From positions 992,001 through 1,056,000 of the forward strand of contig NW_020194691.1 in assembly GCF_002865645.1 (NCBI RefSeq): a stretch of DNA of 64,000 nt, in the 5' to 3' direction. Position 1 is the stretch's first letter; the number at the start of each line of letters is the position of its first letter. Under the pieces are notes generated by a model. It did not search any database. It saw only the letters and a list, made by a program, of their open reading frames with translations, and was not told where the DNA came from. Source of the stretch: Hyaloscypha bicolor E. Taxonomy: Eukaryota > Ascomycota > Leotiomycetes > Helotiales > Hyaloscyphaceae. A program made the translations under genes and the position numbers. Positions 48,458 through 61,229 of this stretch are shown in pieces.

Positions 48458-50060
48458 GTCTCCGTAGCAAACAGACTATCGGCCTTCATAGCTACCTCGT
48501 TGACTTATATTTCAGCTTCCAGCAAGTAAATACATCTTCCGCCTCTGAGCGAGATATTTATACTATGTGTCTCAGCAGAGTCAGCACCAGCAAGTCAATA
48601 TCCAACACTAAGGTTTGCTTCCTTTCTAAATTGATATACCTTGAGCCAAGCTAATCTCTCGAAGTCTTCGGGGACCTGGATTTGACACCTTCTAAACAAA
48701 TCTCTCGGCTATTCCGAGTCAGAGTGGGCACATTTTAGGCACGCTTGGCATTGTATGGCTTGCCGACCAACCAAATTGCCCCAATATCAATGCTGGGCTA
48801 AATTTAGATTCTAATTTTCCTGTGATCAATCTATGTTCTCAACCCAGCCAAGGCCGGCAAATGATTATATGGAGTCTTGTAACTCTTCTGCTGAGCTATC
48901 CTCAACCCCACGCTGTGCAAGTTGGTAAGCCTCTTTCTTGAACCTAAGACACAAAGTCACTGTTTTGGTCTTCCGTCTAGCATGTCCAGGTTCGAGTCAC
49001 TTCCGAATATTATGTGGAGAAGTTGGGCACCAAGTTTCATTAGATAGAAGGTAGACAAGACCACTTAAAATATCATAGAAGTTCAAGTTTGAAGTTGCAA
49101 GTAGCAATGCATGCGTTCATTCCCGGTTCTTTGCATTGCTTTGTCTTTGCCTTCCAAATATTTGTCTGTTTTGGAATATAAGTAGTAGTTTGGGACAATT
49201 ACCTTCGAGCTTTCGCCGATATTCTGCACATCTGTGTTCTCATTTATTTCTATACATTAGTTGATAACAAATTAGTCGTCTCTCTAGCTTCATCTCAAGG
49301 ATTCCGTTGCACATCTGCCATTTCGGCTATACCTTTGTACCAGCAAATAACAGTTTAGTCTCCAAAATTGAGTCTTTTGTGCCCATCTACATGTTCGGAT
49401 AAACATCTGAAAGAATCAATGGCAATTAAGCTCCTCCTCTCGTTGCACATCAACCGAGTGTGACGGAACAAGGCCCAGAACATCTCGACCTCACATTCAC
49501 ATTCACATTCACACTCACATTCAAGTGAATTGGTGACTGTCCACGAAACGTCGAAATTTGTTGCATATCGCAATGTAAATGCCGAAATCGGACCCCGGGC
49601 ATTAAGGTTTTGCCGATTGTTCAGGTTGATATCACTTTCACATGCAAGTAAATTATTAGCCTCATCCTTAATCTTGCGTTGCACATAGCCCCTAAACCTC
49701 CAAGTCTTAGCATATTGAGAATTTTCATAGGGTAGTGTGACAGGGCACGTCTCTACTCCTCGAGTTATAGTATTTTCTAGAAAGTGGATCTTTAGCAATT
49801 TTGGGTGTTCGAGAATAGAACTGTACAATTAGAGGTATCGAGAGCGTTATGTTAATTAAAAACAAGTCTATTGCTCTGTGAACGAGGAGGACAGTTAGTA
49901 AGCAGCGAGTTCCGGAGATTCCAAACCTTCGAGTACAATTTGATGCTCATTTTCGGGTTCGAAGACAGCGATCTCCTCGGTATTCACCACTCTCACTTGC
50001 TTCCGCGGACAGGCTTTTTCCAACAACCACAACAACAACAACAACCCACGTTTTACCAAC
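48458..50060. other. Gene-poor stretch with a hexamer microsatellite
   Basis: No gene is recognised. A microsatellite of about five ATTCAC units with one change lies at 49491-49522. A 157-codon minus frame over it (49355-49828) lacks an ATG start and reads the repeat as Glu-Cys, so I do not accept it. A CAACAA run precedes 50061. Confidence 0.5.
49491..49522. repeat. Hexanucleotide microsatellite (ATTCAC)n
   Basis: About five tandem copies, the fourth with one substitution (CACTCAC). It lies in noncoding sequence. Confidence 0.8.
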
Positions 50061-50671
50061 ATGGAGGACACTTCTCTTGCTGGACCGCCACTGCGCCGGC
50101 AACAGTCTGACATTGGCAATGCCATGGCTCGCCCTTCACCCGAATACATCGACTTTACTGGCGCCGATGATGGCGCCAAAGGTGAGTCCGAGGTTGATCT
50201 CGTGGAGTGCGGAGGAGCATAACGACACGCTCGACGTTTAACTTCAACTTCAGGATGACCGCCGACAAACGTCAATACCATCCGATCCGCCAGTAATTGA
50301 CAACGACCAAGGTCTTCCTTACCGGGTTCGACAAGGCAAACAGAAATTCACCTTCACCCGTGCTCAATGTCGCCGTGCCTTGGAGTATGCAGTTAAGCTT
50401 CACAGGTCGAAGTTTGCAGTCAATCATATGTAGGTGCTGAGAAGAGAATTCAACGTCACTAATCCTGCCGGAACATTTTAAACCTGTATGGAGCAAAGAC
50501 TAGTTGCTAACTCCGCTTTTGCCTAGCGCCGCAACCAATCCTGGTCTTGACGCCGCTGGCATCGAAACCATATGCACCCAGCAAGTTAAGTACTGTACCT
50601 TGTCCACGATGCAGATCCCATTGGTCCCAAATATAAAGTTTCAAGCCGGTGCTAAAGTGAAACAGATCTAA
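50061..50671 (+). CDS. Small predicted protein of unknown family
   Basis: ATG 50061 and exons 50061-50181, 50294-50429 and 50527-50671 join in phase (GTGAGT...CAG; GTAGGT...TAG) and give 133 residues. The N-terminus is polar. The middle, GLPYRVRQGKQKFTFTRAQ and EYAVKLHRSKFAVNH, looks like real coding sequence and continues smoothly across the second splice into IAATNPGLDAAGIE. The last 30 residues look less convincing, so the true gene may splice onward. A plausible segment in another frame (RLERAQRSYQRKSASLRDAL) lies just downstream. I recognise no family. Confidence 0.4.
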
Positions 50672-51359
50672 GGTGTGAATGTTACGACGAGACTCGAGCG
50701 TGCTCAAAGATCGTACCAGAGAAAGTCTGCCTCCCTTCGCGACGCTCTCCAGCGTAACGACGCAAGAAAGGTCCGACTATTGGGGAAGCAAATGCCAAAG
50801 CTGGAGAATGAGTTTGGTATTGTAGGCATACTCCGTTCATCCTCTATTCGATGCACGATTCCAATCTGGACCATTCAAGTTCTTTCTTATTCGGTTTATG
50901 ACTTCAATCTGGGACATTCACTTGCAGTCCTTTTAGGAGCCGGATGCACATTTGAATGTCCCGAATGTCCCACGACCTTCGAGACACGATCAACGCTCGC
51001 GTCCGCAAAAGAGAGTCATCCACGGGCATGTCTCCAAGTCAAGGCCTATGAGTCGAAATGATGCAAAGTCGTCCAATGCACGGGAGGAAAATGCGAACTT
51101 CACCCCCATGGGTTTCAACCGCCTGGAACTATGAGCTAGCTGCGTTGTACCTGGAAGCAGCTCAAGTGTTGGTACAATCGGATTTCTGTATTGCGCAGTA
51201 TGGGATTCGGGCATTGAGGGTAGCAAGCAAAGCAAGTTGAGAACGAACGAACGAATGAATGAAGTAACACAATCATAATGTTCAATTTGCCAGTGAAGAA
51301 TGAGCACTAGGGTGGGTATATATGCATTAAATCAACACACGCCGTACCTCGGCAGCGCC
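50672..51359. other. Region downstream of the small gene
   Basis: It contains two coding-looking fragments in different frames: a charged helical stretch at 50675-50815, and a tail ending NFTPMGFNRLEL at 51135. They could be further exons of the 50061 gene or remnants. The 3' end of the dynein gene lies at the right. Confidence 0.3.
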
Positions 51360-53529
51360 CTATAACGCAGCCCGGTGTGTGCCATTCAAGCCCAGCGGCT
51401 GCACCACAGCAGAAGCGGACTCCAATCTGGCAACCAACTTCTTCACGCTTGTCCATTCTTCGTTGCGTGCGCTCTCTTTGCCGCCCAAGTCTGGCCCGAC
51501 TTCGAAGACAGTCAAACCGCCATCAATTCCTCCTGTTGCTAGTCGTTTGCCTTCGCTCTCTTCCCATGCTACTTTATTCAAGCTCTTGCTCATCATGCTC
51601 CTGCCCCCTTTTCGGCCGCTAGGGGCCACTTTTGCGAGTGGGACTTCCGTGTCGATTGTGATGTCCCAGACCTCGAGATTCCCTGCTCCGTCGACGAGCG
51701 AGAAAACACCGGGCTTGACGGGCGACCAGGCGGCATCGTAAACCACGTCTTCTCGCGTGAAGTCCAAGATGGGAGTGACGGAGTGACCTTCACCGGTAAT
51801 CCCTGTTGTCGAGGTAGCTGCTGGAGCACGAACTTTCCACAGCTTGACGGACCAGTCGAGCGAGGAAGAGAGGACAAGATCTCCGAGGTCGACGGGGCCA
51901 CGAGCCGGGTGGAAATCAATGGACATCACTGGAGCAGCGTGTCCACGGTAGCTGACACGTTGATCGACGCCTGCTTTTGCTCCGGCGCGATCGTAGCGGT
52001 GGCATGGGAAGATGGTGCCCTCTTCAGAGCCGATGAGGAAGTAGGTTGGGTCGGTTTGGGGGAAGGCCATGCAGGTTGGGGAGAGATCTTCGATTTTGGC
52101 GGGGGCTGGGGTGGTGAGTGTTAGAAGTTCTTGCGGTTGAGCCAGCATGTCGACTGTCCAGCCGCAGACGACGCCGTCTGTGGAGCAAGAAATGATGTTG
52201 TTGGCATTTTGTGTGCCGACGATGTCGACCGAGTAGACGGGGTGAGTGTGCCCAGAGCCAGTGAGTGGTGTCTTTTGGACTGGGGAGGACTTCGCTCGGG
52301 TGTCCCAGAGGAGGACCTGACCGCTGTAACAGCCTCCAATAATCAAGTTGGGGTGAAAAGGGGAGAATTTGGCGGCTAGGACATCGGATTGTGCATGGAA
52401 TACGAACTCTGGTCTGTCGTGGAGATGCATGTTCCAGACTTGAACGAGTCCATCTGGGTCGTGAGGGGCCGAGGGATTCTTGGTGTATGCTGCGAGGACC
52501 AACTCAGGAAATTTGGGAGAAAAGCTGATGTCGCTGATCATTCTCTTCTTTGACCACCTCTCATCATAGAACTGGGCTATTTCTTTGACTCTCCGTCTTC
52601 CCTTGCCTCTGGTATTTCCGTACTCATCATCGTCATCTTCGACGCCATTCTCCCCGCTGAGAGCGTAGTCTGCTAAGATGTCGTATTCTTCATCTAGAGC
52701 TCGTTCGATGACTTTGCTTGATCGCTCGACAAAGTCCATAAAATCCTCAGAAGAAGTGACAGCGTTGAGTTCCTCGGTCGTAAGGACTCTTGCCGGGAAA
52801 TTTGCAGCCGTGTGGGAGATTGGCCTCAAGGGGCCATCAGTGAGGAGATCTCGAGTTGCTTTCAACTCCTCTTCAATTTCCCTCCTAATGTTTTCTCGCA
52901 GCTGTTCTTCCCGGTCCCTGTCTCTCCTACTCAACCGCTTGTTCGGTGTTGCAGTTGCTGGAGACTCCCCTTCATCTTCATCTGAGTCTTCAAACGCCTT
53001 TGGTCTTGTTGTCTGTGTCCCCCATTCTTCTGTGGTTTGCACACCTTTACTATAGGAGAAGACCTCCTTGACCGGCGAAGGAGGGCATTCGTAGACGGTT
53101 GCCAGAGGGGCAGTGGATAGAGTTTGCGTCGAGATTGAATATGTTTGAGGCGGTGGCTGGCCAATTGATGGTTCCGAATTCTCGTTACTGAGCTCTCCAG
53201 CACTTAGCACACTGTTGGGACGACTGCCTTTGCCAGCTGGGGATCCTGCTCCTGCAGGTCCTGTCGAAGTAGGCCTACTTTTTCCCCCTCCATCCAATAT
53301 TGATTCAAGATACTTGTCGAACTCTGCACGACTTTCTCCTCGGCTCGGTGTTGGGGCAGCAAGCTAGAGACTGTCAGTACCCGAATGTTCAAGCAAGACG
53401 TAGGACACTTACATCACTAGTACCTCCTATGCTTTGCCGCGTTGAAGATGTACTCCGAAGCTCCCTCTGCCGTTTCATCTCCGCGAGCTTCGCCTTCTTC
53501 GCCAAAATCTCATCTCTACGTGATTGCAT
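51360..53529 (-). CDS. Cytoplasmic dynein intermediate chain
   Basis: Two exons on the minus strand, 53529-53413 and 53363-51360 (GTAAGT...TAG, phase 0), give 706 residues. The N-terminus MQSRRDEILAKKAKLAEMKR is the conserved coiled-coil start of dynein intermediate chains, which binds p150Glued/dynactin. Two TQT-containing segments (SISTQT near residue 95, EWGTQT near 130) resemble light-chain (LC8/Tctex) binding motifs. A coiled, acidic linker is followed by about six WD40 repeats from residue 290 to the end (for example LVQVWNMHLHD, VLLWDTRA, SVKLWKV, LEVWDIT). The protein links dynein heavy chains to cargo in minus-end microtubule transport and nuclear migration. It is divergent from ATP synthase subunit e. 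Confidence 0.93.
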
Positions 53530-53963
53530 TGTGCCTGCGAAGCATGCGCATATCGGTAGAGAAGGAACTGTCGGCTTTGGCCAGTCTCACCGAACGATTT
53601 TGGGAGCGATCTGCTTTCGATGGGCAAGACTTGGTGGTCTTGTAACCTGAAAATCGCGTCTCTGAATGTGCAGTATGGAATTCGAGGATGTTGCTTGACG
53701 TCTCTCCTCTCCTGCATCGTCGCGTCGTTGGAGGAACCGCGAATTTCAGATCACGTGCAACGTGGCCGGATGTCGCAAAATCCCGGGCAGCTTGAGAACT
53801 TCTCCGACCACCTCAAAAGAAAAGCTTCGCATTGTCCACAACAACGTCCGGCGACTCCTACGCTTGCGATAACCTGTCAATTGACACGCCTCAACAAGTT
53901 GCGGTTGATCCGACTCCTGTGTCCTAATCCGCACGTTCGCTAGGACACGAAGACAGCTTTCCG
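53530..53963. promoter_or_regulatory. Bidirectional promoter of dynein intermediate chain and ATP synthase subunit e
   Basis: This 434-base gap separates the two start codons. CACGTG lies at 53752-53757. No other gene is present. Confidence 0.45.
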
Positions 53964-54498
53964 ATGGCTTCTACGGGGGTTAACGTACGTTTTTCTGTCC
54001 TTGCGCTGGAGGCGGCTACTCTCAATCGCTGCAAAACTTTCTATTTCTTTTCGGGTGCTTCCAGCGAACTCTGAGCTAATCTGATTTTTTCGCAGGTCCT
54101 CCGATACTCAGCACTTGGCGCTGGTATCTTCTACGGAATGTACCACCAAGCAAAGCTCACATCAGCTGCAAAACTAGCTGCGATCAATAGAGAATACGAG
54201 CACAAGCAACAATTGATCGAGAAGGCGAAGGCGGAATACTCGAAATCGAAATTGCCAGCGAGTGCAAAGACGGAAAGCGGAGGAAGTATGTTTGTCCCTG
54301 CATTCGTTATCTTCCCAAGCCGAGCTTTGGGACTGCAGCATACCTTGACTTGGATATGCTTTGGAGAATATAGTCTCTTCTGTGTTGGATTGTTTGCAGA
54401 GCAGTGCTAACGGACTTCGAATAGTTATAAGAGATCCCAACGACAGTAGGTTTGATTTGGAGGCGTACCTGAACGTTGTGGACGCCGAGAACCTATAG
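53964..54498 (+). CDS. ATP21: ATP synthase subunit e, mitochondrial
   Basis: Three exons, 53964-53984, 54096-54285 and 54425-54498, give 94 residues, the usual family length. The first exon is only seven codons (MASTGVN). A single transmembrane segment with VLRYSALGAGIFYGMYHQ contains the GxxxG-type motif used for ATP synthase dimerisation. A basic coiled-coil tail follows. The protein sits in the inner membrane Fo sector and helps form dimers and cristae. The tiny first exon and the two long introns make it easy to miss by frame length alone. Confidence 0.88.
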
Positions 54499-55037
54499 GA
54501 CACGGAAGGATAGAGCAGGAAGGGCCGTGAAGTAATGGTGGGCTGAGACAGAAGGGTTGGGCTGGTGGAGTGACTTGTGGTTGCTGGTACGGCATGAAGA
54601 GATGTCATTGCGATCATACAAAAGCCTTAGACGTCACTTAGCATACTTCTTGTACATTGTATCATAATTGGAAGAAAGGTTGAAGGGTATCCAACGGCAA
54701 GGTTCAAAGTCTGGCGAGATTGCAATGTGCTTTATCCTCTCTGCTGTATGTCAGATGGTTTTGGACTGTGATAGAAGATTTTCTCACGCTTCGAAGACTT
54801 ACATCTCTCTTCTCAGGAGATATGCACGACTGTAATTCAATTGGAAAACTAGAATACATGGAAGCCAACTCAAGATTACCGATGCACTGAACAAAACCCC
54901 CTTCACCTTCAGCCTCGAAGTGCTTCACGTGATCAGCCGCCCTAAAACCGCTTAACCCTGCAGCCGCGTCAAGCTTCAGCTACGAACAGATATGCGACTT
55001 TGTAGACACCGACAACTTTTCTGTTCATCCACCAACA
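54499..55037. promoter_or_regulatory. Intergenic region and STT3 promoter, with E-box
   Basis: It holds the 3' end of the subunit e gene and the STT3 promoter. A perfect TCACGTGA palindrome is at 54925-54932, about 105 bases before the STT3 start. Confidence 0.45.
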
Positions 55038-57609
55038 ATGTCGGACATAAACGATGAACCCTTCTTCAAGGGCAGCACGGGGAGGAATACGAGGGGAGTG
55101 CTTCGTTTGACGATTCTCTGCTTAATTGCAGCTGCTGCGATTGCCAGTCGACTATTTTCCGTCATTCGTAAGTGTGCCAGTGCTCCATACCAAATTCTGG
55201 ACTCCGGCTTGCCAGGAATTGGAACTGTCAAACTCTGAAATGGAATTGCGGATAAAGAATTGTTTATTGAATTTCTGCTGACTTGCGCGCTTCCTAGGTT
55301 TCGAAAGTATCATTCACGAATGTCAGTTCCATTCCCTCGAACCAAACTTCCTACTTCTATGCACAAATGCCACACACTCGAACGACTTCAGCTAATTAAG
55401 ATGCAGTCGATCCTTGGTTCAACTTCAGAGCAACAAAATATCTCGTTCAACATGGTTTCTATGATTTCTGGGATTGGTTCGATGACCGAACATGGCATCC
55501 ACTTGGTCGAGTTACAGGAGGAACCCTTTATCCTGGTCTCATGGTGACCAGTGGCGTTATCTACCATGCCCTCCGAGCTCTCACGATTCCGGTCGATATT
55601 AGAAATATTTGTGTGCTGCTTGCCCCGGGATTTTCTGGACTGACCGCATATGCAACCTATCTCTTCACCAATGAGATGACCACATCTCCTTCTGCTGGTC
55701 TACTAGCCGCTGCCTTCATGGGAATTGCCCCAGGTTATATATCTCGATCAGTTGCTGGCAGCTACGATAACGAGGCTATTGCCATTTTCCTCCTTGTCTT
55801 CACCTTCTTCCTCTGGATCAAAGCTCTTAAGGTTGGGTCGGCTTTCTGGGGTGCATTGTGTGCCCTTTTCTACGGATACATGGTGTCTGCTTGGGGTGGA
55901 TATGTCTTTATCACCAACTTGATCCCCCTCCACGTCTTTGTGCTAGTATGCATGGGACGTTTCAGCCCCAGAGTGTACGTTGCCTACTGCACTTGGTTCG
56001 CAATTGGGACGCTGGCAAGCATGCAAATTCCATTCGTTGGATTTCTGCCAATTCGAAGCAGTGAACACATGTCTGCCCTTGGTAAGCTTGCTAAGGCCCA
56101 AATTCTACTTCAGCGCTAACTCATTTCAGGCATTTTTGGGCTTCTCCAACTTGTAGGCTTCGTCGACTTCATCCGTGCAGGTGTACCAAGCAGGCAATTC
56201 AAGACTCTGGTCACAGGATTTGCCGTCTCCGTATTCTTCGTGGCGTTGGCTGGTCTGGTTTTGTTGACCATAACTGGTGTGATCGCTCCATGGACTGGGC
56301 GATTTTACTCGCTTTGGGATACCGGCTATGCCAAGATCCACATTCCTATTATTGCCTCCGTCTCCGAGCATCAGCCAACGGCCTGGCCTGCTTACTTCTT
56401 TGACTTGAACATGCTAATCTGGCTCTTCCCTGCCGGAGTATATCTCTGCTTCTTGAAGCTTAACGATGAGCAAGTCTTCATTGTCGTCTACTCCATTCTT
56501 GCCAGTTACTTCTCTGGCGTTATGGTCCGTCTTATGCTTACGCTTACGCCTATCGTCTGCGTGTCTGCGGCCATGGCATTGTCGTATGTCCTCGATACCT
56601 ACTTAACTATCAAGTCCCCAGCCGAACCAACAGATGCTCAGGTTTCAGAGGCAGCCAATGGCTCATCGAGCAAGAAAACGGGTAAACAGGACGGGCTGCG
56701 CTCCATGCGCGAGCCACTTGTCGGTATTTACACGACTTTCTCCAAGACTTCGGTTGTCAGCGCCATGACTGCCTATCTCCTGATTTTCGTGCTTCACTGC
56801 ACTTGGGTCACGTCAAATGCCTACTCGTCTCCATCCGTTGTATTGGCAAGCAGAATGCCAGATGGAAGTCAACATATCATTGATGACTACCGTGAAGCAT
56901 ATCAATGGCTTCGCCAGAATACACCCGAAGATGCGAAAATCATGTCATGGTGGGATTATGGGTACCAAATTGGTGGCATGGCCGACAGACCGACCCTTGT
57001 GGACAACAACACATGGAACAATACTCACATTGCTACCGTTGGAAAGGCTATGAGCTCCCGTGAGGAGGTCAGCTATCCAATCATGCGCCAGCATGAAGTC
57101 GACTACGTCCTGGTCGTCTTCGGTGGACTTTTGGGTTATTCAGGTGACGATATCAACAAGTTCTTGTGGATGGTGAGAATTGCCGAGGGTATCTGGCCTG
57201 ATGAGGTGAAGGAGCGTGACTTCTTCACTGACAGAGGAGAATACAGAGTGGACGAGGGTGCCACCGAGACGATGAAGAACAGCTTGATGTACGAACCCTT
57301 GTTTCATTGTGAGGCGCAATGGCTAACGCAGCATATAGGTACAAGATGTCATACTACAACTACAACACGCTCTTCCCAGCCGGGCAAGCGCAAGATCGAG
57401 TCCGAGGCGTTAAGTTGCCAGATGTCGGTCCAACGCTCAATACAGTTGAGGAGGCTTTCACCAGCGAGAACTGGATCATCCGAATCTACAAGGTCAAGGA
57501 TCTCGACAACGTCGGCCGAGACCACGCTTCTGCTGCGTCGTTCGACAGAGGGAACAAGAAGAAGAAGACCACGAAGAAGAGAGGACCAAAAATTTTGAGG
57601 GTTGACTAA
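55038..57609 (+). CDS. STT3: Oligosaccharyltransferase catalytic subunit STT3
   Basis: Five exons, 55038-55167, 55298-55321, 55407-56081, 56130-57288 and 57339-57609, give 752 residues; all phases agree. Exon 2 is a 24-base micro-exon coding FESIIHE, whose splice creates the FDPWFNFR luminal motif. Other marks are [16 protein letters not shown] (second acidic metal/acceptor motif), about 11-13 membrane helices and the acceptor-binding signature WWDYG near residue 550, followed by the glycosylated-type NNTWNNTH segment. The tail is Lys-rich. STT3 transfers the lipid-linked glycan to Asn-X-Ser/Thr in the ER lumen and is essential in yeast. Confidence 0.95.
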
Positions 57610-58968
57610 AAGGAGCATGGGATGGGACGACTTTTGTATCATATGTTGTTAGCTGGACGGACAAAAGTACAGCGAGCGATGTGTCTACTAGAAATGTACT
57701 CGTAAATAAAGATATCCAGTGTGTCGGTATCGTGATTCCGTGCTGCTGTTTGTTGCTCGGCCCACCACGTCAGTTTTGGATCTGCTTCGTACTGAGATCT
57801 GCATCGCGATTTTGACTTATGCCTAATTGGCAGCTAAATGAACACCTTGACTCTAGCTATTGTCAAAAACGACACACAGTCAGGTATGGATAACCCAGAG
57901 ATGGCACGATGCCGGTAGGGAGACAATGAGTGTTGGCTGTTTTGATGACACGGCGTTGCACTGCACTGTTGTATGTTTACACGTCAGTCAAAATAATGAA
58001 TTCACAATTGAGCGGTGTTTGGATTGTCTCGCATTTCGTAAACCTTCGTTCGGATGCTGATATCTCAGTTGATCGGCTAACTACAAGATACTGGTGGCCT
58101 ACAGTTTGGTAGCGAATGGAAATCCTAGTCAGCACGATCCTCCACACGGGCAATGTCGTCCTTCTGCCTTTGGGCGTGTAACACTAAGAGATACGCACCT
58201 TTATCTCTGGGAATCGCGGCTGCCACCGCTGGCCAGGCGGAATCACGTGTGCTCGCCAAACAAGAGGTGGTCAATTAACATCGTAGCAGTGTTGTAAGTT
58301 TAGAGCATAGCTTCCAAAGTTGCTTCGATAGCCCGGAATGGCCGAAATCTACTGCATAACAAACTCATTTCGTCTAGTCCCCCGGTCCCGATGCATCTGG
58401 ATAGAGGCGTCGGTTTTGCAGTCTTTTTCGACAGAAATCCCCCCCCCCCCCTTTTTTTTTAGCAACGCGTCTCGCTTACAGTAGAGTAAGCCCAGAGAAG
58501 GAGACATCACTGCATCAGATAGCTGTGATTCAGTTGCAAATAACAATTTGCATTATGCTTGCTCGGCTTCAATCCATGGCATGTCCTCAATAAAAAACGA
58601 TACGGAGACGGTGACCAATCAAGCAGCTACGGAGAGCAACAACACAGCAATTCAGAGCCGAACTCGCTGAAAATTTCGAATAGCAAATGGCAAAAGAAGA
58701 CAAATGGAAGAAAGGCATTGCTACTTGCAACTTGAAAGGCGAATTTCTATGATATTGTAAATTATCTAGTCTATCTTCTATCTACATCAGTTAAAACGTT
58801 GAGTATCAGCAGGTCCATCGAGGCCGGGACTATTCAAGCCCGACGCTTCCTGATAGTCCCGCTTCTCTCCAGGAAACTCAGGACTGGTTTCTATCCACTC
58901 TCTTCTTTCTTTGCTCGACATCTACAGTTGCTCCTGGCCATTGTCCGGTCGCTAACGGAACCATCTCT
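57610..58968. other. Intergenic region between convergent STT3 and OYE-type genes
   Basis: About 1.36 kb with no gene recognised. It contains 13 consecutive C (58439-58451) directly followed by 9 T (58452-58460), a tract prone to slippage. Short frames only. Confidence 0.5.

Positions 58969-61229
<2,261 letters not shown>

Noticed and set aside
48890..48995. B-box-like GGTTCGAGTC near 48975 and an A-box-like TAGCTCAGCAG on the other strand
   Set aside because: The two boxes are on opposite strands, and no cloverleaf with acceptor and anticodon stems can be folded around either.
49355..49828. 157-codon minus-strand frame over the hexamer repeat
   Set aside because: No ATG start, includes a microsatellite read as Glu-Cys repeats, and no family features.
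52678..53055. Plus-strand Ser-rich frame opposite the dynein intermediate chain
   Set aside because: Antisense of the acidic linker of the dynein gene.
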